Positions 47,714 to 57,717 of a stretch of DNA of 64,000 nucleotides are shown one piece after another. The stretch comes from Anastrepha obliqua (lineage: Eukaryota; Arthropoda; Insecta; Diptera; Tephritidae). Every line of letters begins with the position of its first letter. The first letter of the stretch is position 1. Location: assembly GCF_027943255.1 (NCBI RefSeq), contig NC_072893.1:96355784-96419783 (forward strand), read 5' to 3'. A program made the position numbers and the translations under genes. The notes under the pieces are model-generated. The model ran no database searches. It saw nothing but the letters and a program-made list of their open reading frames with translations, and was not told the DNA's origin.

Positions 47714-48802
47714 GAGGACCGTATAGTTTAGCACTTTCAAAAAATCAATTTTTTTTTTACATTTTTCGAAAGTATATGTATTGTGTTTAAATTTCAGAGA
47801 GTTCAGAGCAGTGTAAATATATTTTTTTCTTACCTGAACATCACTATCTAGAAGCGCTTGCCTGAGCGCGCAGACAGGTATAGGCGCTCTCTCGACCCCT
47901 CGTTGAGCTAATCCCAAACACCTTTACAATGGGAAAAAAGTGGTAGAAATTGCGTGCAAAGTTGCAGCATGTCAATTCAACGAGGGTAAAAAACCATTAC
48001 TGAAAATTATGGTCGTAATGGGTGTCCAAATTGGTCCGGGCACTGTCGAATACATCAGGAAGAATGATAGCGAGCGCGTCCGCAATGCGAATCGCCGCAG
48101 CTGGGAGTCTTCAAAAGAGGCTAGAACGAAAAGGAAACGAGCTCAATTGCAGAAGAAGGATGAAATGGAGAGTGCAGAAGGTGTTCGCTATGGTGCAGGC
48201 ATTGCTGATTGAGTCGAGCTAAGATTTTTTTTTTCAATATTATATTAAAAAAAACTTTAAACGCGTTTTTCTCAAAACAAAAAACTTTACCAAGGAGTTT
48301 ACAAAAACTGTTAGACCGATTCTTTTGAAATTTAAACCACATAATCTACACATACGAAACGAGGTAGTCCACCTATAAAATATTAAAATTTTGCATTGTT
48401 ACTAATTGTTTATTTAAAAAACAGCAAAAAAAAGTGAATTTTTGTTTTTTTTTTTCAATTTTTGTCCGCCATTTTGATATTTTTCGATATACATATATTG
48501 ATTTTTATAGGTGGATTAACTAGTATTTGTTATACTGAATCTAACCCATTTTGATTTTTTTGTTTCAGACTAGCCGTTCCCGAGATCTGCTTGGTACCGT
48601 TTTGCACTTCGATTTTAAGGCATTTACGCGCGGCCACCATTTTGTACACTAAAATGCAATAAAATGAATAAAAAAAATTTTTTACACAATTTAAGACTTT
48701 ATCTATTATAACTAGCAATATCTATATCTGTATCTTTCATTACATACTCAAAAATAATTCCCAAAAATAGCTTTTTTTTAGCGCATGTTTTGGACGGTTC
48801 CC
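47714..48802 (+). mobile_element. TTAA-flanked element with residual ORF, possibly Kolobok-like
   Basis: TTAA (47710-47713) then GAGGACCGTATAG; the right end CGGTTCCC and TTAA (48803-48806) is a short imperfect inverse. It is 1,089 bp, and holds the ORF at 47907-48215. The interior (ACTTTAAACGCGTTTTTCTC) matches the TTAA element at 52.33 kb (ACTTTAAATGCGTTTTTCTC) and so ties the two. TTAA duplications and G-starting ends fit Kolobok transposons; the family name is an inference. Confidence 0.65.
47907..48215 (+). CDS. Possible transposase C-terminal tail (Kolobok-like?)
   Basis: An open frame of about 102 codons with no upstream ATG of its own, so it is a fragment. It reads VEIACKVAACQFNEGKKPLL, VQIGPGTVEYIRKND, SERVRNANRRSWESSKEAR, a Lys/Arg-rich run and GVRYGAGIAD at the C-terminus. 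The order 'CxFNEG..LL..MGV..G....+..D..R+..A.......KEAR....' followed by a short acidic stretch and a final 'YGAG' resembles a tail seen in many invertebrate transposase-like proteins, which I tentatively link to Kolobok. This is recognition from memory, not a search result. Confidence 0.45.
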
Positions 48803-48806
48803 TTAA

Positions 48807-49139
48807 ATCGCTGGCTGTGCTTGTAATAAATTTATAAATAAAATTACCGTTTAGTGATGAGCTAATTTTTGATTAAATCGAAGAACTTGAATCTGTTAAA
48901 ATCCACACGAAACTTCTCGGTAATCATGGCATCTAAATTTGTGTGCAATTCATACTGTTGGCATATTTAGCCCGTATATTCATACTTACACATATTTCGA
49001 ATAAATGGTCGAAAGGTAACACTCAATGTGTAAGGATGCAGAATAATGTTGAATTAATTTTCTTCTGCTGTGTATTCATATATAAATTAAGTCTATGAAA
49101 ACACAAGTTTCTGACAGACTATGGGCAAATAAAAATTAC
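48807..49139. other. No recognisable gene
   Basis: Short AT-rich sequence between two elements. Confidence 0.5.
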
Positions 49140-49790
49140 TTAAAGCTCTAAAAACTACAAATTAAAAAAACTTAGGAAAGTAAAAGATGAAAAATTAGAG
49201 TTGAAATTTCTAGCAAAAAAATTAATTGATATACATATAGAAGAATAATCTAAAGAGCCATTAACAACATTAAACAGAAAGAACAGTACAGTTCTCCTAG
49301 TTTCAAAAATCTTAAGGCTTATTAGGAGCAAGCGAGAATTGTAAGAAAGCGTAGGCTCAGAAAAATTCAAAGATCGGAAAAAAAAATTAAGAAAGGCCAT
49401 CTGAACCCGGTCGATATTATTAATAAATAGAATTACTTTCATATGACCTCCGAACGAACGTAGCATATTCCAAATTGGAACGTTCGAAATACGTGTAAAG
49501 CAGTTTAAGGGGACTGCGTACAGCTCCGCCTAACAAATCCTAATGTTGAATACCATTTCCTAACAATATGGGCAAAATGACAATTAATTAATTAAAATAA
49601 TGACAAGAATTGTTTTGTCAAAAATTGTACCCTTCCTTCAACAATATATTCAAACACATTAGCAATTGTTGAAAACATAGCAGCAGGTCTATGGTTACAG
49701 ACATTATTTTTATTGCCTCTCTTAAATAGGGGATTAATATAAGTAACTTTCAATCGTCAACGAAAATGCTTGAACCGAGTGATTTATTAA
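49140..49790 (-). mobile_element. CR1/Jockey-like LINE with RT core deleted
   Basis: Minus strand: an early RT block at about 49740-49620 (YINPLFKRGNKNNVCNHRPA, AMFSTIANVFEYIVEGRVQF) is joined near 49550 to the C-terminal part (FERSNLEYATFVR near 49480; MAFLNFFFRSLNFSEPTL; YNSRLLLISLKIFETRRT). The catalytic YADD region is missing. A relative of the 45-46 kb copy by motif order. Confidence 0.75.
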
Positions 49791-49809
49791 AAACCATACG
49801 TAATGGTAG

Positions 49810-50169
49810 ATGGTTGGTCGGTTGGTTAGAGTGGTGATTCATGCAGAATCCAACTAGCGCTTTCGCACCATTTTGTTGCCACTTCCTCGTTACCAAATTG
49901 TTTAACATTGAATACTGGTACTGCAAGAGCGTTATTCATGGCAGATGCCCCTCTTGCCAGTTCATCAGCTTTTTCGTTACCTTCTATGCTCTGGTGTCCC
50001 GGGACCCAAATTAAGGTACTCTATGGTTTTCACTCAAGTTGGGGAGGCTATTCCTACTTCGCTCCACCACTTTAGAGGTTGTTATAGTCGCGTCCAGCGC
50101 CTGGATTGCAGCTGAAATATTTTACTTAAAAAAAGCAGAAAACCCATCTACATCCGTTCTTAAGACGGT
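49810..50169 (-). mobile_element. LOA/I-like LINE RNase H remnant, piggyBac target
   Basis: Minus-strand fragments AAIQALDATITTSKVVER and, in another frame, LIWVPGHQSIEGNEKADELA, the last catalytic Asp region of RNase H. It is frameshifted. The piggyBac-like element inserted at TTAA (50170-50173) at or beside its upstream end; I could not follow the LINE beyond 53177. Confidence 0.6.
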
Positions 50170-50544
50170 TTAACCTTCCTACGGTCTTCGGGTCATTTTT
50201 GACCCATTTCAGGAAAAAAATTAAGTTTTTTCAAGAACCAAATTTTTTCAGGACTTGATGTTTCGTGAATTTTTCTAATTTATTATATTTTATATAATAA
50301 GCGTAAAATTAAAAAAATAAAAATTTAGGCTCTGTCGCGTAGAAATTTTTTTACATCTACGACCCTTGGGTCAAATTTGACCCAACGTATAAATCAGAAT
50401 TAATTTAATTTGAATTAAATTTATTTGATAATTTCAAATTTTCGGTTGCATTGTATTATTTAGTCTGCTTTTATTGAGTTCACAGTAAACATAAATTTAA
50501 AAGCACGTGCTTTGTACCGTTATTCGACTATTTATTTCGTAACG

Positions 50545-52131
50545 ATGAATGATAGTGAATTCTCTTTGGCCGCGTTTTCGGATGATGAGGAATCATGTTC
50601 TGAATTCGAAGACTATGTTGAGGTTGCAGATTCTTCCGACAGTGATTTTAGTGATGACGAAAATTCTCTTGTGCCTTCTGAAATGATGTCGTCAAAAAAT
50701 GGTCAAATAAACTTTTCAAAAACCCCTCTTGTAACAACTGCCGGAAGAGCTTGAAGAGCTCACGAATTACCGAAAAAGAAATTTCTAGCTTTGAACTATT
50801 TTTTCCACCTCCTTTGATACGTACGATATTGACCTACACAAACAATGAGGGAAAACGAATATACGGTGAAGAATGGCTGGATATTGAAAACATCGAACTA
50901 TTTGCATTTATTGGATTGCTAATATTAGCTGGCGTTTTTCGATCAAATAACGAAAGCTGTGAAAGTCTTTGGATCCCAGAAACTGGAAGACCAATATTCG
51001 CTGCAAATATGCCTTTGAAGACTTTCAAAAAAATATCGAGAGTGATTAGGTTCGACAACAGGGAAACTCGAAGTGAACGAAGATCGTTGGATAAATTTGC
51101 TCCTATACGTGATTTGTGGAATCAATGGATTGAGATATTAACTAAGCTTTACAATCCAACGGAAAACGTGACCACCAATGAACAATTAGTAGCTTTCAGA
51201 GGAAGATGTCCATTCCGCAAAGTATGGAATCAAATTTTGGGTACTTTGTGATTCAACAATGAGCTATGTTTGGAACATCCAACCTTACACTGGCAAGGCA
51301 ATCGGAAGAACCCCCGAAAAAAATCAAGGCATGCGTGTTGTTCTTGATTTGATTGAAGGGCTAAAAGGACATAACCTCACAACAGACAATTTTTTCACGT
51401 CTTACCAATTGGCACAAAAATTATTGGAGAAACGTATTACGATAGTAGGAACAGTACGCAAAAACAAGCCCGAACTACCACCAGACTTAGTGAACATAAA
51501 AAGAAGACCACTAAATTCATCAATCTTCGCTTTTGCCGAACAAACAACTCTTGTTTCGTACATACTTAAGAAGAATAGACCTATGATTCTACTTAGCACT
51601 CCACACCATGATTCAAAAATTAGTAATCGTCGGGATAAAAAGCCAGAAATATATTGGACTACAATAAATGTAAAGGTGGTGTAGACACATTGGACAAAGC
51701 TGTAAGCGGTTACACTTGCAAACGAATGACAAAACGGTGGCCTCAGGTAGTCTTTAGTAACATAATCGACATTTCAGCTTATAACGCTTTCGTTTTATTC
51801 AAATCCGCCAACGACAAAGCGCCGTTTTTACTTGGAAAACCTTGATATGCAGCTCGTAACACCCTATATAAAAAAGCGACAAACTTTACCACGACCACAT
51901 TTTTCACTTGAAATTGCCAAAAAAATACGAAAGGATTCTCAACTGGATGCACAACCATCATCATGAGGTCAATTTGGAAACACGTCGGAAAAGAAAATAA
52001 CTAAAAGAAGTCGATGTCAACTATGCCCAAAAACTGATAACAAAACAGGATTAGTTTGCGACATTTGTAATAAATATATATGTAAACAACATTCTAAAAC
52101 TATTACTTTGTGTACAAACTGTCTGAAATAA
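50545..52131 (+). pseudogene. piggyBac-like transposase, first Asp lost, frameshifted
   Basis: Start MNDSEFSLAAFSDDEESCSE, an acidic N-terminus typical of this family. Frameshift near 50745. Then KEISSFELFFPPPLIRTILT, FAFIGLLILAGVFRSNNESC and NPTENVTTNEQLVAFRGRCP, where the first catalytic Asp (usually VDEQL) is Asn. About 7-8 codons are missing after RCPFR, with a frameshift to KYGIKFWVLCDSTMSYVWNI. NLTTDNFFTSYQLAQKLL has the second Asp. A frameshift near 51655 leads to DYNKCKGGVDTLDK (third Asp). The C-terminal Cys-rich domain is open: RCQLCPKTDNKTGLVCDICN and HSKTITLCTNCLK. It cannot act as it stands. Confidence 0.93.
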
Positions 52132-52332
52132 TTTATTTCTTTTTTCGTTCATTATTAAATACACTTTTTATTTAAAGTTTTCGTTATTCATGAATATCTT
52201 TTTGTTATTCAATAAACGTTTTTGTTAAAGTTTGCTTTATTCACATAAAAATAAAATAAAAATTTTCATAAATATATTAATAAAAAAATATGACAATGGA
52301 ATAAATATATTTGGATTTTCATTTTTATTTAA

Positions 52333-53036
52333 GGGGTTAGGGGTAGTCAGAATTTTCAAAAAATTGATTTTTTTTTGCATTTTCTTAAAGTATAATGTTT
52401 TAAAAATATTGTGTAAAAATTTGAAGTGAATCCGACAAATACTTTTCAAGTTATTCAACAATTAACAAAGGGCGCTCGGCCGCTCCGGAGCCGATAGCAA
52501 AACTTTAAATGCGTTTTTCTCAAAACTATGTTTTTCAAACTGGTGAACACTGTAACTTAAAAACCGCTACGTAGATTTCAATAAAATTTATACAGCTTTT
52601 GAAAAACATAAAAAACTTGTGCCTGATCGAAGGATTTTTTTTTTTTTTTCAAAAATTTCGATTTTTTTTTAACAATTAACTGTTGGTTTTTTGCTCTAAA
52701 ATCTGGAACAAATTTTCATTTTGAAAAAAAAAAAAGCTTCGATCAGGCACAAGATTATCTATTAATAAAACTAATTTTTCTTGTCCGATTGGTTTTAGAT
52801 GAATCTGCAAGGACTTGTGATGTTCACCGCAAGGGACTTCTGGAGAAACGGGCTTCACACAAACAGCGATAACTTTTGCAATTATTAATTTTTTTTTTTT
52901 GAAATTTTGGTGAAGTCAAGTTAAAACATGATGTTTTTATGCTATGTTTTTATTTTTGTTAAATAAATTAATTAAGTAGCAAAAAAAAATTCGTGAAAAT
53001 CATCATTTTTTCGGGCCTCTGACTACCCCTAACCCC
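52333..53036. mobile_element. TTAA-flanked MITE nested in the piggyBac
   Basis: TTAA (52329-52332), then GGGGTTAGGGGTAGTCAG, with the right end CTGACTACCCCTAACCCC followed by TTAA (53037-53040). An exact inverse of 18 bp. 704 bp. Inside, CTTGTGCCTGATCGAAG (52615-52631) and CTTCGATCAGGCACAAG (52737-52753) form a 17-bp inverted repeat. Its ends resemble those at 10.4 kb (GGGGTTAGG). No coding sequence. Confidence 0.9.
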
Positions 53037-53309
53037 TTAAGACACCCATTTAATGGAAAAAAACCTAACAGTAAAAATAATCAAAAAGCAAGTATAAAGC
53101 TTGAAAATATAGTATTGGGTCAAATTTGACCCGAAGTCCGTCCGCGTCAGTTAATTTGAAGACCGTAGGAAGGTTAAGCTTAGCATGTCAGAGACATAAT
53201 CGGAAGTCAAAGTCCGTGAGCCAAAATTGACGGGAGTTTATTGAAAAATCGAATGTGCATTAAAGAATTCGGCAAAAAGCCTAGCAACATCTGTTCGGTT
53301 GCTAGCAAA

Positions 53310-53430
53310 CTTAAAGAAAGGAAAGAAGTAAAAGAAAGAAGGTAAAGGAAAACAGAAAAGAAAGAAAAGAGAGAAAAGAAAGGAAGGAAAGGAAGGAGAG
53401 AAAAGAAAGAAAATAAAGAAAAGAAGTCCA
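53310..53430 (+). repeat. Polypurine tract (GAAA/GGAA-rich)
   Basis: About 120 bp almost wholly of A and G, starting CTTAAAGAAAGGAAAGAAG and containing GAAAGAAAAGAGAGAAAAGA. The ORFs read from it on the minus strand (Phe/Ser-rich) are composition artefacts. Confidence 0.85.
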
Positions 53431-53747
53431 AAATACTCTGGAGGATATTCGATTTTAGCAAGATCGAAGCACTTACACAAGCAAAGTCATGCAGACAAAA
53501 ATTTAATCAGGTCTTGTAATTTCCTTCTGTGTACTTGAGAATTTAAAGAGCAATATTGAACTGAAAGAGTGATAGAAAATTAGGTCGATAGAAAGCGATA
53601 TGTTCAGAGAAGACTTGGTATCCATCTCAACGGTATTATTTTTCATACATATGTAACTACAAATAAAATGAAGATTTGGTGTCTCTCTGATTACTTTATG
53701 TATTTTTTATAATTTTTGGATTGTGTCACTTTTAACGGAAATTTTTT

Positions 53748-53946
53748 TTACATATACAACCAATTATCCAAATTTTTGAGTGATTTTGAGAGATGGAAAT
53801 CATTAATTTGACATTTACGCCCTCCTTTGCTTGTCTGTTTATATGCTGCAGCTGTATAGTTCACAAGTGTCAAATATGATTGACGGACGCGCATTTGCAA
53901 AAAATAATAAGTCTACCGATAGGGTGACTAAATTTGGTGTATACTT
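53748..53946. mobile_element. Short mariner-like MITE, copy 2 (diverged)
   Basis: Shares the core (GAGATGGAAATCATTAATTT; CACAAGTGTCAAATATGATT) with copies at 34.1 and 55.8 kb. The ends are worn. Confidence 0.6.
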
Positions 53947-53957
53947 CGCAGAATTTT

Positions 53958-54130
53958 TTTTTTTCAAGCTAATGTTGTTTCACAAATAGAGAGGCCTACA
54001 GTCTTATGCTGTCTTTGAATGACAGATGGTTTTGTTACGAAGAGTTTTTTCATGTCTGAAAGATAATTTGAGGCTTTCCATTGTCAATTGAAAGATTACT
54101 GCTTTTAGAAAACTTGTTTTCATTAAATAT
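53958..54130 (-). mobile_element. tRNA-related SINE, badly decayed
   Basis: TAATGTTGTTTCACAAATAG, CCTACAGTCTTATGC and TTTTGTTACGAAGAGTTTTT follow the order of the SINE body at 20.43-20.58 kb. The head and tail are not recognisable. Confidence 0.5.
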
Positions 54131-54139
54131 TTCAAGTTG

Positions 54140-55400
54140 CCTATGGGTTCAGTATTCGGGATCTAACGAATGCATTGGACTACTGCTACCGCAATGTATT
54201 CATTCCATATTTATCCTTACCTCCTTACACTTACATTGAGAAAATCCAAACCGCTTTAATCCCATTTTATAATAAATAATGGAAACTGATATCACTAACC
54301 AGGCCCAATAATGGAACCGAAGATATGGTTTCCTAAGTCAAAAATAAATTATGCGATTGGAATATTGGATATCACGAGCAGAAAATGAATTGCGTCAAAT
54401 AAAGATGTAAGAAGCCATCAGATGGAGTAGATGGAAAAGTAAAATTCCACATTCCGCTAGATAGCGTAGCAAAATGGCAATGGTTAAGTGAAAATACAAA
54501 TTTACAGAGAAGCCGAAGCAACAAGTCAACATCTGTCATCGGATGAGCATCAATTTAAAGTATTTTTTTCTTCATAAAAGTTTATGCAACTTGTTGTTGG
54601 TGCTTGTTAGCGCTGCAAATTGTTGTTGTTACGGCTACGGCTATTGTAATGGCACACCGTAGCGCTGGATCTTGCAATGCAACACGACGCTATTGAATAA
54701 ATGCAAGTAATGCAGTCAAACCAAATACAACAACAACAACAACAACAGCAATATAACAGCGACATCAACAATAACAGCGGAAAATAAAAAATAACTCGAC
54801 CAGAAATAATATTTTACTCCTTCGGTTATTTCTTGTAGTCCTTAGTCCTTCCACACCAACAACACAGGCAGCAAAGCTGCAACAGTAACTGAAATGCGAT
54901 GTAATGAGTGCTCGTTATGCGTCAACGCTACCGGAACTATGTGCAGAATAGAACGGAACAATAAGGTAACCAAGCACAAAGAATAACAATAACAGTGACA
55001 AAGGTGCATACAAACATATGAAGCTGTAGTTGCAGCAAACAACAAAGTAACGTAACAACACTTAAAAATGACGGAAACATATGACTTCACTAAGCTGATT
55101 GCTAGACTACGACAGGATGGGACGAGCGGTAAGCGGTGAACAGCAGCAGTAAGCAGTAAACGGCAAGCGATAAGCGCCAAGAAGGTACTCGCCAGCAGGA
55201 CTAGAGGCTTGCATGCATTGTGTTTGTATATACATACATAGACTGTGCGGACGTTCGGTATAGTTGTAGTTGCGCTGCATTGTTGGCCAAAGTGCACTAA
55301 CTCCAACTTAAGTCAAGAGTACTTTGCCGAACGATGCTTTACATTGCATGTGTATGCATGCGCAATTTTATACATATACATGTATTTATGTGTGTAAATT
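54140..55400. other. Transposon-poor stretch with CAA-rich sequence
   Basis: Unlike the rest, this shows no transposon match. It has (CAA)n at 54726-54750, inside a short frame (54701-54787, MQVMQSNQIQQQQ), and CAACAG-type sequence typical of fly untranslated exons. A candidate coding exon is at 55068-55128. The 154-codon ORF on the minus strand (55306-54842) is hydrophobic and Cys-rich without a recognisable domain, so I do not annotate it as a gene. Confidence 0.4.
55068..55128 (+). CDS. Weak candidate for a short first coding exon
   Basis: AAAAATGACGG (ATG at 55068) has an A-rich start context and is followed by MTETYDFTKLIARLRQDGTS. A good donor-like site GCG/GTAAGC lies at 55128/55129; otherwise the frame stops at TGA 55137-55139. 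The upstream sequence has in-frame stops. I do not recognise the peptide. It is offered because the region is not repetitive. Chance cannot be excluded. Confidence 0.25.
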
Positions 55401-55410
55401 ATTATTTGTT

Positions 55411-56620
55411 ATACCCGCGCACACTATTGTAATCGGGGGTATTATAATTTTCTTCACATGAAGCATCAAGGAATCAGCCTAAAGAAATCAACACAGATAA
55501 TTGTAATTAATTTGTATAATTACTCGTATTTATTTATGTAATATTCCACTTAATTTCATACAAATATTTTTCATTCGATTTTTGCGTCCCACAGTATTTA
55601 GCATTCAATAATATAAACTTAAGGTCACTCTTTGAACACCCTATTATCTTATTTTAGTTCTTGTATGTTGGTTTGGGTTGGGTTGGTTGTCAGTGTACTC
55701 ATATAAGTCTAAGTATTATAAGGTAATAGAGAATTTTACACAAAACGTATGTATGATACAGGGTGGCGCAAAACTAATCATCCAATTTGTTTTTGAATAA
55801 CTTCTTTAGTACATAGAAAGAAATGATTTTGAGTGATGGAAATCTTTATTTTGACCTTTGCGCGCTCGATCGCTTCGATCGTCTGTTTGTAAGCTGCAGC
55901 TGTCTTGTTCTTAAGTGTCAACTATGATTGATGTAGGACTCCATTTGTAAAAATTATACATCTACGGATAGGGTGATTAATTTTGCACCACCTTGTATAT
56001 ACTCGTACCAAAGCTCTCGGACTGATGAGAGCCGTGTCTATCCGTCCGTCCATCCGACAATGCTCTTTATAACTTAAACAAAAATTAATAAATTTCAACG
56101 AAACTTGCTACTCATATTTCTCTTTGTCTACGATAGTGAAGTTATATATTTTCGCCAAATGAAGTGAGTTTTAAATGAAGCAAAATTACTCGAATTTGTT
56201 ACGAATAACGAACCCGAAGAAAAAAATTACTCACAAAGTTTTGAAAAATAGACGGTGTTACACGGGTTCTGGGCAAATGTGTACATATCGATACCCACTT
56301 AATAAAACTCGCCTAAACTTGATATACGTATTGCTTCGTATCTCATTTACATCCGACATAAATATTATTGTAATCAGATAAAAAAAACAGCCTCAGTTTT
56401 TATTTTTAAAACTAAATTTCCCTCCGTCCGTCTGATGCTACAAGCTTTAAACTTCATTGAATAAGAATTTTTGATTCCAAAAACTAACAGCCAACCCAAG
56501 TAAAATTTTACTAAAATACAAGCAGGTAAGTAAAATACCATCTGTCTAAATTCAGCACAACCTTACTTGCTTTTATTTAAGTAGGTCTGAATAAATAAAT
56601 ATACATAAATATTTAAAAAT
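55411..56620. repeat. Unclassified fly repeat, copy 2, with MITE inside
   Basis: Begins TATACCCGCGCACACTATTG then GGGGGTATTATAATTTTC, a type of end common in fly interspersed repeats. Carries TCCGTCCGTCCATCCGAC and, at 56409-56430, ACTAAATTTCCCTCCGTCCG, shared with 13.70 kb. The MITE at 55759-55996 lies in it. No motif-bearing ORF. Boundaries approximate. Confidence 0.5.
55759..55996. mobile_element. Short mariner-like MITE, copy 3 (best preserved)
   Basis: Inverted ends ACAGGGTGGCGCAAAACTAA and the inverse of ATTTTGCACCACCTTGT. TA follows at the right. About 238 bp, no coding. Its ends resemble the DD41D mariner ends at 6.53 and 7.85 kb (GGTGGCGCTAAAGTAA). Confidence 0.85.
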
Positions 56621-57717
56621 ATGTACAGTTTGCAGTGGACCACACAGTTGTAGTTTTGAGTATAAATATTATATTTTCACATAAATATATTAGTACACTT
56701 GCACATATATATATACATACATTCATATACATATATCTATATATGTATATATGTGTCTAGTGGTAATAAAAATTTTTGCAGTCAACAACGCGTATGAGTA
56801 ACATTTTGTACGAGTGTTGTTACCTTAGAGTGGCCATATCCGTATGCACTTACGCATGATGTCGTTGTTGTTGTATTATTCTATTGCGGTAAAAAGCACG
56901 GAAATGCAATGTTGCATTTGATATGTGCCACTTGAATATGTACTTGTGCGCACATACTACTTTCCTATATACGAGTCCATACGTACAGTTACATAATACC
57001 CGTATCTGACTAATAAATAGCAACATTAAAGGAATAAAATGTACTAATGTGTGTTCAGATTTTATGAAAACTTTCAACTGATGCACAGTTGACATGGCAA
57101 ACTAGAAAATCCCAAATATGTTAAAACGCATTTATTGTATGCGCGCACATTCTTATAAATATACATAAATATGTGTGCCGTTGCACTTCAGTTATGCTAG
57201 ACATACCATGGTAGCTTTTCAGATGTCTGCTTGAGAATCTTTTGAACTGCATAGCTTATAAGTACTACTCGTACTAAGAAAATGAACAAAGCATAAGTGA
57301 ACTCCGGCATTCATTCGTATTGCGTTCATTTATTTTCAATAGTAATGTACAAACTGTATGGAATAAATATAGAATAAATTAAGAAAAAAAATTGTAATAC
57401 TACATAGACGTAAAAAATAGTTCTACAGTATAGGGTACTCAAACAAAAATTGTGCTGGTGAAGTTAAAAAGCTTTTGTAAATTTCCGTTCTTGCTGATGC
57501 CCTTAAAAATATGCTTACATTGATTAGGTAACCACAGAGGCAGAAAATAGTCAACCAATGTGCTGTTGGGGTTCGTATCTTGCAGCTCTTAACACGTTTC
57601 AAAGAAAGAGGTATCTAAGATGTTCATTTTCGTATACCACTTAGAAAAAAAAGCAAGAGACTTAAAGATACCCACATCCTAGGTGTATATTAGCATAATT
57701 AATAATTATATATATAT
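56621..57717. other. No recognisable gene
   Basis: AT-rich with (TATG) and (TA) runs (56705-56755, 57705-57718). No motif-bearing ORF. Confidence 0.5.

Larger units (their letters stand above)
50174..53173 (+). mobile_element. piggyBac-like transposon, 3,000 bp, both ends
   Basis: TTAA at 50170-50173 and 53174-53177. The first 16 bp, CCTTCCTACGGTCTTC, are perfectly inverted at the right end. Subterminal palindromes GGGTCATTTTTGACCC (50190-50205), GGGTCAAATTTGACCC (50368-50383) and GGGTCAAATTTGACCC (53117-53132) lie inside each end. The transposase relic is at 50545-52131. A TTAA element (52333-53036) sits in the 3' non-coding part; without it and one TTAA the length is about 2.29 kb. Confidence 0.95.

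Noticed and set aside
50512..50544. Upstream start (MYRYSTIYFVT) for the piggyBac transposase
   Set aside because: The acidic N-terminus usual in the family begins at MNDSEF (50545); the upstream residues look like untranslated sequence.
53207..53480. Phe/Ser-rich ORFs on the minus strand
   Set aside because: Translation of the polypurine tract.
54842..55306. 154-codon ORF on the minus strand as a membrane protein gene
   Set aside because: Hydrophobic, Cys-rich reading of low-complexity sequence, with no domain and no start or splice support.
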